Assembly (NCBI RefSeq): GCF_001403735.1
Contig: NZ_CXPG01000020.1
Coordinates: 310,001 to 374,000, forward strand
Source of the DNA: Jannaschia rubra
GTDB lineage: Bacteria; Pseudomonadota; Alphaproteobacteria; Rhodobacterales; Rhodobacteraceae
Reading direction: 5' to 3'
DNA: 64,000 nt
The position numbers and the translations under genes were made by a program. This document shows, piece after piece, positions 28,032 to 36,452 of this stretch. Each line of letters opens with the position of its first letter. Position 1 is the first letter of the stretch. Under the pieces are notes generated by a model. That model saw only the letters and a program-made list of their open reading frames with translations, did no database searches and had not been told where the DNA came from.

Positions 28032-29117
28032 ATGATCCGGCTGGAGCGTCGCCCTACCCCGTCGCGTTTCTGGAGCGCGGCCGCGCCCATCCTTGCCGTG
28101 GCGCTGACGCTGGTGGTGGGCGCGCTGATGTTCGCGGCCTTGGGAAAGGACCCGTTCGAGGCGCTGCGCGCGATCTTCTGGGACCCGGTCTTCGGAGAGT
28201 TCGCCTTCTACTTCCGCGGCCAGCTGCTGGTGAAGGCCGGGCCGCTGATCCTGATCGCCGTGGGGCTGGCCCTGGGGTTCCGGGCGGGCATCTGGAATAT
28301 CGGGGCGGAGGGGCAGTACATCGTCGGCGCGCTGGCCGGAGCGGCGGCGGGGCTGGCGTTCTACCCCTCCGACTCCTGGCTGATCTTTCCGCTGATGGTG
28401 GCCTGCGGCGCGCTCGGCGGGTTCCTCTGGGCGATGATCCCGGCGCTTCTGAAGGTGACGCTGGGGGTGAACGAGATCCTCGTGTCGCTGATGCTGGTCT
28501 ATGTGGCCGAACGCAGCCTGCTGGCCTCGGCCGCCGTGGGATGGCTGCGGAACCCGGATACGGTGGGCTTTCCCGGCTCGCGCAACCTGTCGCGGTGGGA
28601 GGCGTCGGCCAACCCCGAGCTGATCGCGGGCACGGGCGCGCACTGGGGGGTGGCCGCGGCGCTGATCGCGGTGATCTTCGCGCATGTCCTGCTGACGCGG
28701 CACCTGACCGGGTTCCACATCCGCCTGACCGGCGCGGCCCCCCGCGCGGCGCGTTTCGCGGGCGTCGTGCCCGGCCGGCTGGTGATCTTCTGCATGGGCT
28801 TCTCCGGCGCGCTCGCGGGGCTGGCTGGCCTCTTCGAGGCGACGGGCCCAGCGGGCCAGATCAGCATCGACTTCGCCTCGGGCTATGGCTTCACGGCGAT
28901 CATCGTGGCCTTTCTCGGGCGGCTCAACCCGCTGGGCATCGTGGCGGCGGGCCTTCTCATGGCGGTGACCTACGTGGGCGGCGACAATGCGGCGACGAAT
29001 CTCGGGTTGCCCGCCGCCGCGATCAGCGCCTTCCAGGGGATGCTGCTGTTCTTCCTGCTGGCGGTCGACGTGTTGACGAACTTCCGCCTGCGGGCGGGGA
29101 AAGGGGTGACGGCATGA
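28032..29117 (+). CDS. Nucleoside-type ABC transporter permease 1
   Basis: 361 residues, highly hydrophobic with about ten potential membrane segments. Family markers of the YufP-type permease are GLALGFRAGIWNIGAEGQY and LGVNEILVSLMLVY. The ATG at 28032 is used; a GTG six bases upstream (28026) in the same frame is an alternative. Its stop overlaps the next small gene as ATGA. It forms the translocation pathway with permease 2. Confidence 0.92.
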   Translation: MIRLERRPTPSRFWSAAAPILAVALTLVVGALMFAALGKDPFEALRAIFWDPVFGEFAFYFRGQLLVKAGPLILIAVGLALGFRAGIWNIGAEGQYIVGALAGAAAGLAFYPSDSWLIFPLMVACGALGGFLWAMIPALLKVTLGVNEILVSLMLVYVAERSLLASAAVGWLRNPDTVGFPGSRNLSRWEASANPELIAGTGAHWGVAAALIAVIFAHVLLTRHLTGFHIRLTGAAPRAARFAGVVPGRLVIFCMGFSGALAGLAGLFEATGPAGQISIDFASGYGFTAIIVAFLGRLNPLGIVAAGLLMAVTYVGGDNAATNLGLPAAAISAFQGMLLFFLLAVDVLTNFRLRAGKGVTA

Positions 29118-29371
29118 AGGGATCCACGGTCTTCACGATCTGCCTGCTGGCGGGGGCGGTGATCGGGTTTCTGGTCTGGCCTGCGGCGGCCGACACGGTC
29201 ACGCTGCTGGTGGCGCCGCCGGTGGCCTTCGCGCTCGTCGTGCTGGTGTCGGTCGTGGCAGGGGTCCTGGGTCAGATCCTGCGCCAGCCGCTTCTCGGGC
29301 CCGCGGGTTTCGGCGTCGCCGCGGGGTTGAGCGTCGGCGCGGCCCTGTCGGTCTTCGTGGTGGCGGCCTGA
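29114..29371 (+). CDS. Small membrane protein inserted between the two permease genes
   Basis: 85 residues from the ATG at 29114, which overlaps permease 1 by 4 bp; its TGA shares one base with the ATG of permease 2. Three hydrophobic segments cover most of the protein, roughly residues 5-25, 30-53 and 62-85. There are no catalytic motifs and I do not recognise a family. Start and stop overlaps on both sides argue that it is translated in step with the transporter. It may be an accessory membrane subunit. Confidence 0.75.
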   Translation: MKGSTVFTICLLAGAVIGFLVWPAAADTVTLLVAPPVAFALVVLVSVVAGVLGQILRQPLLGPAGFGVAAGLSVGAALSVFVVAA

Positions 29372-30300
29372 TGGACCTCTCCTCGATCTCCCCCACGCTC
29401 CTCATCGCGTCGCTCATGGTGGCGGCGACGCCGATCCTGCTCGCCGCAATCGGCGAGATGGTGGTCGAGAAATCCGGCGTCCTGAATCTCGGCGTCGAAG
29501 GCATGATGATCATGGGCGCCGTCACCGGCTTCATCGCCGCGATCGAGACGGGGTCGCCCTGGGCCGGGTTCCTCGCGGCGGCCGCCGGGGGCGCGGTCGT
29601 GGCGCTGCTGTTCGGTTTCCTCACGCAGGTCCTGCTGTCGAACCAGGTGGCGACGGGGCTGGCGCTGACGCTGTTCGGGCTGGGGGTGTCGTCCCTGATC
29701 GGGCAGGGATACGTGGGCATCAAGGCCAACGGTCTGCGGCGCATCGATCTGGGCTGGCTGACGGACCTGCCCTTCGTCGGGCGTGTGATCTTCGGGCACG
29801 ACCCGATGGTCTACCTGAGCCTCCTCCTCGTGGCGCTGGTCTGGGGTTTCCTGAAATACACCCGCGCGGGCCTGATCCTGCGCGCGGTCGGCGAAAGCCA
29901 CGATGCGGCCCATGCGCTCGGCTACCACGTCCGCCGTGTGCGCCTGATGGCGATTGCCTTCGGCGGCGCCTGCGCGGGTCTGGGCGGAGCGTATCTCTCG
30001 CTCGTCCGGGTCCCGCAATGGACCGATGGCATGACGGCGGGGGCGGGCTGGATCGCGCTGGCCATCGTCGTCTTCGCAAGCTGGCGGGCCGGGCGCGTTC
30101 TGGTGGGGGCGTATCTGTTCGGCGGCATCACGGTGCTGCAACTCAACCTGCAGACGGCGGGTGCCAAGGTCTCGGTCGAGCTTCTGTCGGCGGCTCCCTA
30201 TCTTGTCACCATCCTCGTCCTCGTGCTCATATCGTTCCGCGCTGGACGGGGGGGCGACGCGCCCGCCGATCTGGCCCGGCCATTCCACGCATCCGGCTAG
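29371..30300 (+). CDS. Nucleoside-type ABC transporter permease 2
   Basis: 309-residue polytopic membrane protein. The N-terminal pattern ATPILLAAIGEMVVEKSGVLNLGVEGMMIMGA is diagnostic for the YufQ-type partner permease, and AHALGYHVRRVRLMAI carries the coupling region. It pairs with permease 1. The gene starts on the last base of the preceding small gene. A 30-bp gap with a GGGGGAG ribosome-binding site precedes the binding-protein gene. Confidence 0.93.
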   Translation: MDLSSISPTLLIASLMVAATPILLAAIGEMVVEKSGVLNLGVEGMMIMGAVTGFIAAIETGSPWAGFLAAAAGGAVVALLFGFLTQVLLSNQVATGLALTLFGLGVSSLIGQGYVGIKANGLRRIDLGWLTDLPFVGRVIFGHDPMVYLSLLLVALVWGFLKYTRAGLILRAVGESHDAAHALGYHVRRVRLMAIAFGGACAGLGGAYLSLVRVPQWTDGMTAGAGWIALAIVVFASWRAGRVLVGAYLFGGITVLQLNLQTAGAKVSVELLSAAPYLVTILVLVLISFRAGRGGDAPADLARPFHASG

Positions 30301-30330
30301 GGCTGCGGGATCACCAAGGGGGAGAACCAC

Positions 30331-31419
30331 ATGAAACTCAGGACACTTCTTGCGGGCGCCATGGCGCTCGGCCTCGCCACGGGCGCACAGGCGCAGGACG
30401 ACCCGGTGAAGGTCGGGTTCATCTACGTCGGTCCCGTGGGCGACGGCGGCTGGACCTATCAGCACGACCAGGGCCGTCTCGCCGTGGAGGAGGAGTTCGG
30501 CGACAAGGTCGAGACCGTCTATCAGGAATCGGTGCCCGAAGGCGCCGACGCCGAACGCGCGATCACGCAGATGGCGCTGCAGGGCGCGGACATCATCTTC
30601 ACCACCAGCTTCGGCTTCATGGAGGCGACGAACGCCGTCGCCGCCAAGTTCCCGGACGTGAAGTTCGAGCATGCCACCGGCTTCATGCGCGAGCATCCCA
30701 ATGTCTCGACCTACGACGCCCGCTTCTACGAAGGCCGCGCGGTGCTGGGCACCATCGCGGGCCATCTGACCGAGACGAACAAGATCGGCTACATCGGCTC
30801 CTTCCCAATCCCCGAGAACATCCAGGGGATCAACGCTGCCTATCTCCACGCCAGGAAGGTCAACCCGGAGGTGGAGATGGTCGTGACCTGGGCCTATACC
30901 TGGTTCGACCCCGCCAAGGAGGCCGACGCGGCGCGCGCCATGATCGACCAGGGTGTCGACGTCATCCTTCAGCACACCGATTCCACCGCGCCCCAGGCGG
31001 CCGCGCAGGAGGCCAACGAGAACGGCGGCCGCGTCTTCACCTTCGGCCAGGCGTCGGACATGGAAGCGTTCAAGCCCCTGCCCCGCGTCGCCTCGATCAT
31101 CGACAACTGGGCGCCCTACTACATCGAACGTGTGGGGGCGGTGATGGACGGCACCTGGGAACAGCAGGCCACCTGGGCCGGCATCGCGGGGGGCGAGGTC
31201 GAGATCGGCGAGATCACCGACGCCGTGCCCGCCGACGTCAAGGCCGAGGCGGAGGAGCTGATCGCCGCCATGGCCGACGGCAACTATCACCCGTTCACCG
31301 GTCCCATCAACAAGCAGGACGGCTCGGTCTGGCTGGAGGAGGGCGAGACGCCCGACGATGGCGAACTGGCCAGCATGGACTTCTACGTCGAGGGGATCTC
31401 GGGCGGCATTCCGAACTGA
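30331..31419 (+). CDS. BMP-family nucleoside-binding periplasmic protein
   Basis: 362 residues with a signal peptide (about 1-22, ending AQA). The mature domain is of BMP/PnrA type: VKVGFIYVGPVGDGGWTYQHDQG, a ligand loop TSFGFMEA, and a GQASDMEAFKP segment. Known members bind purine and pyrimidine nucleosides or bases, occasionally riboflavin. Its strong ribosome-binding site and the terminator-like hairpin right after it fit high expression as the last gene of the xdh/transporter operon. Confidence 0.93.
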   Translation: MKLRTLLAGAMALGLATGAQAQDDPVKVGFIYVGPVGDGGWTYQHDQGRLAVEEEFGDKVETVYQESVPEGADAERAITQMALQGADIIFTTSFGFMEATNAVAAKFPDVKFEHATGFMREHPNVSTYDARFYEGRAVLGTIAGHLTETNKIGYIGSFPIPENIQGINAAYLHARKVNPEVEMVVTWAYTWFDPAKEADAARAMIDQGVDVILQHTDSTAPQAAAQEANENGGRVFTFGQASDMEAFKPLPRVASIIDNWAPYYIERVGAVMDGTWEQQATWAGIAGGEVEIGEITDAVPADVKAEAEELIAAMADGNYHPFTGPINKQDGSVWLEEGETPDDGELASMDFYVEGISGGIPN

Positions 31420-31434
31420 TTTCGCGGCAACCGG

Positions 31435-31460
31435 CGCCCGGCGGAGCGATCCGCCGGGCG
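31435..31460 (+). terminator. Hairpin after the BMP binding-protein gene
   Basis: Perfect 11-bp stem (31435-31445 with 31450-31460) closed by a GCGA tetraloop, 15 bp after the binding-protein stop. Only two T residues follow, so it may act as a 3' mRNA stabiliser or a weak terminator at the end of the xdh/nucleoside-transporter operon. Confidence 0.6.
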
Positions 31461-31502
31461 TTCGCCGTTGTGCGGCGCGCCCGATGCGGGCATCGTGACG
31501 CC

Positions 31503-32435
31503 ATGACAACCCTCACAGCCATCGACGGCACCCCCGCGTCCTCCCTCTGCTTCGGCTGCATGCAGTTCGGCGGCACCGCGGACGAGACCGCCAGCCGCGC
31601 CATGTTCGACGCCTGCCGCGCGGCGGGCGTGACCTTCTTCGATACCGCGCATGTCTATACCGACGGCCGGTCCGAGACGATGCTGGGCACCTTCGCGGAG
31701 CCCGAGCGCGACGGCCTCGTGATCGCGACGAAGGCGAACTACGCGCGGGGAGCCGGGCGCGAGAATATCCTGGGAAGTCTCGACGACAGCCGCAAGCGGC
31801 TCGGGACAGAGGTCATCGACCTTCTCTACCTGCACCGCTGGGACGCGGAGACGCCGCTGGAGGAGAGTTTCGAGGCGCTGGCCAGGCTCAGGGATCAGGG
31901 CACGATCCGGTACGTGGGCGTCAGCAACTTCGCCGCCTGGCAGGTGATGAAGGCACAGGCTGTGGCCGCGACCTTCGGCATCCGCATCGACGCGATCCAG
32001 CCGATGTACAACCTCGTCAAGCGGCAGGCCGAGGTCGAGATCCTGCTCATGGCGCGCGATCAGGATATCGCCGTCGTTCCCTATTCGCCCTTGGGCGGGG
32101 GACTTCTATCGGGCAAATACGCCCGCGGCGGCAGCGGGCGCCTGACGCGGGACGACCGCTATGCCGCGCGCTATGCGCCCGACTGGATGCACGACGCCGC
32201 GCGGGGTCTTGCCGATCTGGCCGATGAGGTGGGGATGCATCCCGCGACGCTCGCCGTGGCCTGGGTCGCGGCGAACCCGGCCGTCACGGCTCCGATCGTC
32301 AGCGCCCGCGATACGGATCAGTTGGGCCCATCCCTGGCCGCCGCCGACGTGGCGCTGGACGACGATCTGCTGGCGCGGATCACCGCCCTGTCGCCCGCCC
32401 CGCCGCCCGCGACCGACCGGCTGGAAGAAGCCTGA
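31503..32435 (+). CDS. Aldo/keto reductase
   Basis: 310 residues in an (alpha/beta)8 AKR pattern. The catalytic tetrad is recognisable: Asp and Tyr in FFDTAHVYTDGRSE, Lys in VIATKANY, His in DLLYLHRWD. NADPH-binding elements include YSPLGGGLLSGKY. It reduces aldehydes or ketones with NAD(P)H; the substrate is unknown. The start at 31503 follows the hairpin after the BMP gene, so it likely has its own promoter in that 80-bp gap. Confidence 0.9.
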   Translation: MTTLTAIDGTPASSLCFGCMQFGGTADETASRAMFDACRAAGVTFFDTAHVYTDGRSETMLGTFAEPERDGLVIATKANYARGAGRENILGSLDDSRKRLGTEVIDLLYLHRWDAETPLEESFEALARLRDQGTIRYVGVSNFAAWQVMKAQAVAATFGIRIDAIQPMYNLVKRQAEVEILLMARDQDIAVVPYSPLGGGLLSGKYARGGSGRLTRDDRYAARYAPDWMHDAARGLADLADEVGMHPATLAVAWVAANPAVTAPIVSARDTDQLGPSLAAADVALDDDLLARITALSPAPPPATDRLEEA

Positions 32436-32438
32436 GAC

Positions 32439-32900
32439 GTGGCGCACGGGGCGACGGTCGAGTGGGACCGCGGCGGAGCCCCGTTCACCGACAACCGCTA
32501 TTCCCGCGCGCATCGCTGGACGTTCGACGGCGGCACCGTGATCGCGGCCTCGTCCTCTCCGGCCGTGGTGCCGCTGCCCATGTCCGACGCAGGCGCCGTG
32601 GACCCGGAGGAAGCCTTCGTCGCCAGCATCGCCGCCTGCCACATGCTCTGGTTTCTCGATCTCGCACGGCAGGCCGGCCGCGTGGTCGACAGCTACCGCG
32701 ATGCGGCGCGGGGCACGATGGCGCGGCGCGGGGACGGCATGCTCTGGCTCGCGCACGTCGATCTGCATCCGGCCGTGACCTGGGCCGGACCCGCCCCCGG
32801 GGCCACGGCCCTGCGCGACCTGCACGATACCGCCCACCGGCACTGCTTCATCGCCAATTCCGTGCGGACCGAGATCCGGCTTCACGCGCGGAACGGCTGA
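32439..32900 (+). CDS. OsmC/Ohr-family protein
   Basis: 153 residues from a GTG at 32439, three bases after the aldo/keto reductase stop. The two redox cysteines of the OsmC family are present in IAACHMLWFLDLA and HRHCFIANS. The family detoxifies organic hydroperoxides by a Cys-based peroxidase mechanism. Pairing with an aldo/keto reductase suggests handling of lipid peroxides and the aldehydes derived from them. This link is inference. Confidence 0.82.
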   Translation: MAHGATVEWDRGGAPFTDNRYSRAHRWTFDGGTVIAASSSPAVVPLPMSDAGAVDPEEAFVASIAACHMLWFLDLARQAGRVVDSYRDAARGTMARRGDGMLWLAHVDLHPAVTWAGPAPGATALRDLHDTAHRHCFIANSVRTEIRLHARNG

Positions 32901-32960
32901 CGGCCGGAAACGATGCGTTCGTTCCATCCCGCTTGAGGGGGGTGGGCTTGCTGTGACAAT

Positions 32961-34034
32961 GTGGGCGTCGTGGATTGCGACTTTCTCATCATCGGCGGCG
33001 GAATCGCCGGAAGTGCCGCAGGGGCAGCACTGGCGGACCACGGACGCGTCGTCCTGTGGGAGGCCGAGGATGCCTTTGCGTATCACGCATCCGGCCGGTC
33101 CGCTGCGCTCTTCGAGGAAAGCTATGGCCTGGCCCCCGTCGTAGCTCTCAACCGCGCGTCGCGGCCCGCGCACGAGGCGGGGGGCTGGATGTCGCCGCGG
33201 GGGTTCCTGCTGGTCGCCACCAAGGGGCAGGAGGAGGCCTTCGACCGCGATTGCGACCAGATGTGCCTCGGCGCCATGCCGCCGGACGAGGCGCGCGCCA
33301 TGGTGCCGATCCTGTCCGATGCGGTGGTCCGGGCGGCGCATGATCCGTCGGCCATGGACCTCGACACCGATGCGATGGTGCAGGCGGGCTTGCGGGCGAT
33401 CCGGGCCGGCGGTGCGGCGCAGACGGGCAGGCGAGTGACAGCCATCGACCGTCTGCCCGGCGGGTGGCGGGTGCGGGCGGGGGAAGCCGAGATCACGGCG
33501 CGCCAGATCGTCGATGCCGCCGGACCCTGGGCCGACGCGGTGGCGCGGCTGGCGGGCGTCGCCCCGCTGGGCCTGACGCCCTTCCGTCGCTCCATGGCCC
33601 GGCTCGCCGCGCCGGGCGGGCATGACGTGCGGCACTGGCCCATGCTGATGGGGCCGGGCGAGGCCTGGTACGCGAAGCCCGACGCCGGTGCCTGGATCGT
33701 CTCGCCTGCCGAGGAGGAGGCCTTCGAGGCTTCCGACGCCTTCGCCGACGACATGGTGCTGGCCGAGGGGCTCGACCGCTACCAGCAGGCCGTCACGGTG
33801 CCGGTCACACGCCCGCTGGCGACCTGGGCCGGGCTTCGGACCTTTGCGCCGGATCGCTGCCTCGTCATCGGGCCGTCCGGAGTCGACGGGTTCTGGTGGT
33901 GCGCGGGGCAGGGCGGCTATGGCTTCCAGACGGCGCCCGCCGCCGCGCGCCTGCTGGCCGACCGTGTGGCGGGACGGGTGCCGGAGCTGGCCCCGGACGT
34001 GGTCGCCGCGCTCGACCCGCGGCGGTTCCATTGA
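32961..34034 (+). CDS. FAD-dependent amino-acid oxidase family (DAO) oxidoreductase
   Basis: 357 residues. The N-terminal FAD-binding GxGxxG motif is DFLIIGGGIAGSAAG; later ones include ASGRSAALF, VDAAGPWADAVA, and the C-terminal FAD contact GFWWCAGQGGYGFQTAP. It probably oxidises an amine or D-amino/imino acid. The start is uncertain: GTG at 32961 is taken, and a GTG at 32970 is equally possible. No good ribosome-binding site is evident for either. The stop overlaps the next gene as TTGA. Confidence 0.85.
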   Translation: MGVVDCDFLIIGGGIAGSAAGAALADHGRVVLWEAEDAFAYHASGRSAALFEESYGLAPVVALNRASRPAHEAGGWMSPRGFLLVATKGQEEAFDRDCDQMCLGAMPPDEARAMVPILSDAVVRAAHDPSAMDLDTDAMVQAGLRAIRAGGAAQTGRRVTAIDRLPGGWRVRAGEAEITARQIVDAAGPWADAVARLAGVAPLGLTPFRRSMARLAAPGGHDVRHWPMLMGPGEAWYAKPDAGAWIVSPAEEEAFEASDAFADDMVLAEGLDRYQQAVTVPVTRPLATWAGLRTFAPDRCLVIGPSGVDGFWWCAGQGGYGFQTAPAAARLLADRVAGRVPELAPDVVAALDPRRFH

Positions 34035-34684
34035 TCCGCCGGATCGTGACGACGGGCGCGGCGGCGACCCCGGATGCGGAGGGGCGGCTGGTCGCGCCCG
34101 CCGCCGCCCGGAACCTCGACCCGATCCTGTCGGTCCTGCTGCCCCGGATGCCCCGTGCGGGCGACGTGCTGGAACTGGCCTCGGGCACCGGCCAGCACAT
34201 CGCCGCGCTGGCCGCGCACCGGCCCGACCTGCGCTTTCACCCCACCGACCCGGACCCGTCGCGGCGCGCGTCGATCGACGCCTATTGCCGGGGCCTGGGC
34301 AACGTGTCCGATGCGGGCGACATCGACGCGGCGCAGCCCGGTTGGGCGGTCGAGGCGGCGTCGGACATGGTGCTCATCGTGAACCTTCTGCACCTGATCT
34401 CGGACGCGGAACTGGCCGTCGTGCTGGACGAGGCCCGCCGCACGCTGGCGCCCGGCGGCCTGCTGGCGATCTACGGCCCTTTCCTGCGCGACGGGCAACC
34501 CGCAGGGGACGGCGACAGGGCCTTCGATGCCGACCTCCGCCGTCAGGACCCGGCCATCGGCCTCAAGGACCTGGGCATGGTCGAGACGGTGCTGACGGTG
34601 CTGGGCCTCAAGGTCGAGCGCGTCGAGATGCCCGTGGGCAACCTGATGATCCTCGGTCGCGCCGGTGCGGTGCCGGGTCTCTAG
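34031..34684 (+). CDS. DUF938-family SAM-dependent methyltransferase
   Basis: 217 residues from a TTG at 34031 (TTGA overlap with the oxidoreductase stop); a GTG at 34046 is a fallback. The class I SAM motif is DVLELASGTGQHIAALA, followed by an acidic loop and MVLIVNLLHLIS. The N-terminal APAAARNLDPIL segment is typical of DUF938. The substrate is unknown. Its stop TAG shares bases with the hisG stop on the other strand through the palindrome CTAG at 34681-34684. Confidence 0.85.
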   Translation: MIRRIVTTGAAATPDAEGRLVAPAAARNLDPILSVLLPRMPRAGDVLELASGTGQHIAALAAHRPDLRFHPTDPDPSRRASIDAYCRGLGNVSDAGDIDAAQPGWAVEAASDMVLIVNLLHLISDAELAVVLDEARRTLAPGGLLAIYGPFLRDGQPAGDGDRAFDADLRRQDPAIGLKDLGMVETVLTVLGLKVERVEMPVGNLMILGRAGAVPGL

Positions 34685-35364
34685 GCCAGCCGCTCCCTCA
34701 GATCCTCCAGCACGGCCTTCGCCGCCTTGTCCCAGGGCGCGTCCAGCGCGCGGAACAGGGTGGCCTGGCTCGCGTGGATCAGGCCGTCGTCCAGGACCTT
34801 GAGGTGGTTGGCCCGCATCGTCTCGCCGGTCGAGGTGATGTCCGCGATCGCCTCGGCCGTATGGTTCAGTACCGTCCCCTCGGTGGCGCCCTGGCTGTCG
34901 ACCAGTTGATAGTCGGCCACGCCGTTCTGGCGCAGGAAATCGCGCACGAGCCGGTGATACTTGGTCGCGATCCGCAGGCGGTGGCCGTGGGTCGCGCGGA
35001 ACTGCGCGCAGGCGGCGTCGAGGTCGTCGAGCGTGTCCACGTCGATCCAGACCTTCGGCACGGCCAGGATGAGGTCGGCGTGGCCGAACCCCATGGGCGC
35101 CAGAGCCTTGACCCTGGTGTCCCAGCGGGTCAGGCGCTCCCGGACCAGGTCGCTGCCGGTGACGCCGAGGTGGATGCGGCCGGCGGCCAGCTCACGCGGG
35201 ATTTCCCCCGCCGACAGCATGACCAGCGCGATGTCCGCGCCTTCCACATGGCCCGCGTATTCCCGGTCGGACCCGCTGCGCGTCAGGGTCAGCCCGCGCT
35301 TTCCGAACCAGTCGAAGGTCTTGTCCATCAGCCGCCCCTTGGACGGCACGCCCAGACGCAGCAT
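34681..35364 (-). CDS. hisG: ATP phosphoribosyltransferase, short form
   Basis: 227 residues, the short HisG form that needs HisZ as regulatory partner. It contains LGVPSKGRLMDKT at the N-terminus and the PRPP-binding segment GATEGTVLNHTAEAIADIT. It catalyses the first step of histidine synthesis, ATP plus PRPP to phosphoribosyl-ATP. Start codon overlaps the hisZ stop by one base (TGATG). No C-terminal ACT-like regulatory domain, as expected. Confidence 0.96.
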   Translation of the reverse strand: MLRLGVPSKGRLMDKTFDWFGKRGLTLTRSGSDREYAGHVEGADIALVMLSAGEIPRELAAGRIHLGVTGSDLVRERLTRWDTRVKALAPMGFGHADLILAVPKVWIDVDTLDDLDAACAQFRATHGHRLRIATKYHRLVRDFLRQNGVADYQLVDSQGATEGTVLNHTAEAIADITSTGETMRANHLKVLDDGLIHASQATLFRALDAPWDKAAKAVLEDLRERLA

Positions 35365-36452
35365 CAGAGCCTCCCCAGAAGGCCGGGGCGCACCACGCCG
35401 CCCACCGCGGGGATCGAGCGGCCGCGCCCCAGCACCGCCGTCAGCGCGTCATAGCGCCCGCCCGTTGCCAACGGCGGCAGGTCGGGCCGGCCGGGGGCCG
35501 ACAGGGTGAAGACGAAGCCATCGTAATATTCCATCGCCGTGCGCCCCCGTGCGGGCGCGAAGGACAGGGCAGCCGGGTCATGGCCGCGCCGCGCCAGCGC
35601 CTCGGCCCGCGCCTCCAGCCGGTCGGCGGCCGGACCGAGGCCCGGCAGGTCCACTCCCATGTCGCGCAGCGGCGGGATCGCCAGCGTCATCGTCGTGTCG
35701 AGCGACAGGAGGCTGTCGATCACGTCGGCCTCGGTCCGGGTGATCGGCTCCGTCGCGGCGTCCTCCGCCAGGGCGTTCAGCCGGGCCGCGATTTCCGCCC
35801 TGTCGCGCAGGCCCACGGCGGGGCCGGCGGCGGCGATCAGCGTCTCGGCCGGCGTGTCCGCCAGTTGCGCCAGCAGCGTCGCGCGGGTCGCGGGGGTCGG
35901 CGTGGTGCCGGTGAAGCGGTCGATCAGGCGGCGGAACCGGGTCGGCCGCCAAATGTGCCGGCGCAGCGCCGCGCGCCGGCGGTCCGATGTCGTCAGCGCA
36001 TCGACGGCGGCGATCAGCACGCCCAGGTCGCCCGTCGCCGCCACCGGAGCGGCGGCGGAGACCGCCTGCGACAACAGGTCGAAGACCTCCGCATCGGCCC
36101 CGGCCGGGTCGTCGCGGTCGAAGGCCTCATAGCCCACCTGAAGGTATTCGCGGGGGCGGCCCTCGTCGACCTCCTGGCGCCGGAAGACCTCGCCCGCGTA
36201 GCAGTAGCGCGCGGGTTCGGCGCCGTTTTCCATGTGGGCCTGCACCACGGGAACGGTGAAGTCGGGGCGCAGCATCATCTCCCCCGCGAGCGGATCCTGC
36301 GTGGTGAAGGCGCGGGCACGGATATCCTCGCCATAGAGGTCGAGAAGCGCCCCCGCCGGTTGCAGGATCGGAGTCTCGACCATCTGCGCGCCCGCCGCGC
36401 GGAACCGCGCCAGAAGGTCGGCCGCCCGCGCCCGGTCCTCGGCCGAGATCAT
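35364..36452 (-). CDS. hisZ: ATP phosphoribosyltransferase regulatory subunit
   Basis: 362-residue HisRS-like paralogue. It retains class II motif remnants [12 protein letters not shown] and [26 protein letters not shown] but lacks tRNA-charging features, as usual for HisZ. It binds HisG and confers histidine feedback. The ATG at 36452 overlaps the hisS stop (ATGA); the longer open frame to 36524 is not needed. Part of the hisS-hisZ-hisG operon. Confidence 0.94.
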   Translation of the reverse strand: MISAEDRARAADLLARFRAAGAQMVETPILQPAGALLDLYGEDIRARAFTTQDPLAGEMMLRPDFTVPVVQAHMENGAEPARYCYAGEVFRRQEVDEGRPREYLQVGYEAFDRDDPAGADAEVFDLLSQAVSAAAPVAATGDLGVLIAAVDALTTSDRRRAALRRHIWRPTRFRRLIDRFTGTTPTPATRATLLAQLADTPAETLIAAAGPAVGLRDRAEIAARLNALAEDAATEPITRTEADVIDSLLSLDTTMTLAIPPLRDMGVDLPGLGPAADRLEARAEALARRGHDPAALSFAPARGRTAMEYYDGFVFTLSAPGRPDLPPLATGGRYDALTAVLGRGRSIPAVGGVVRPGLLGRL

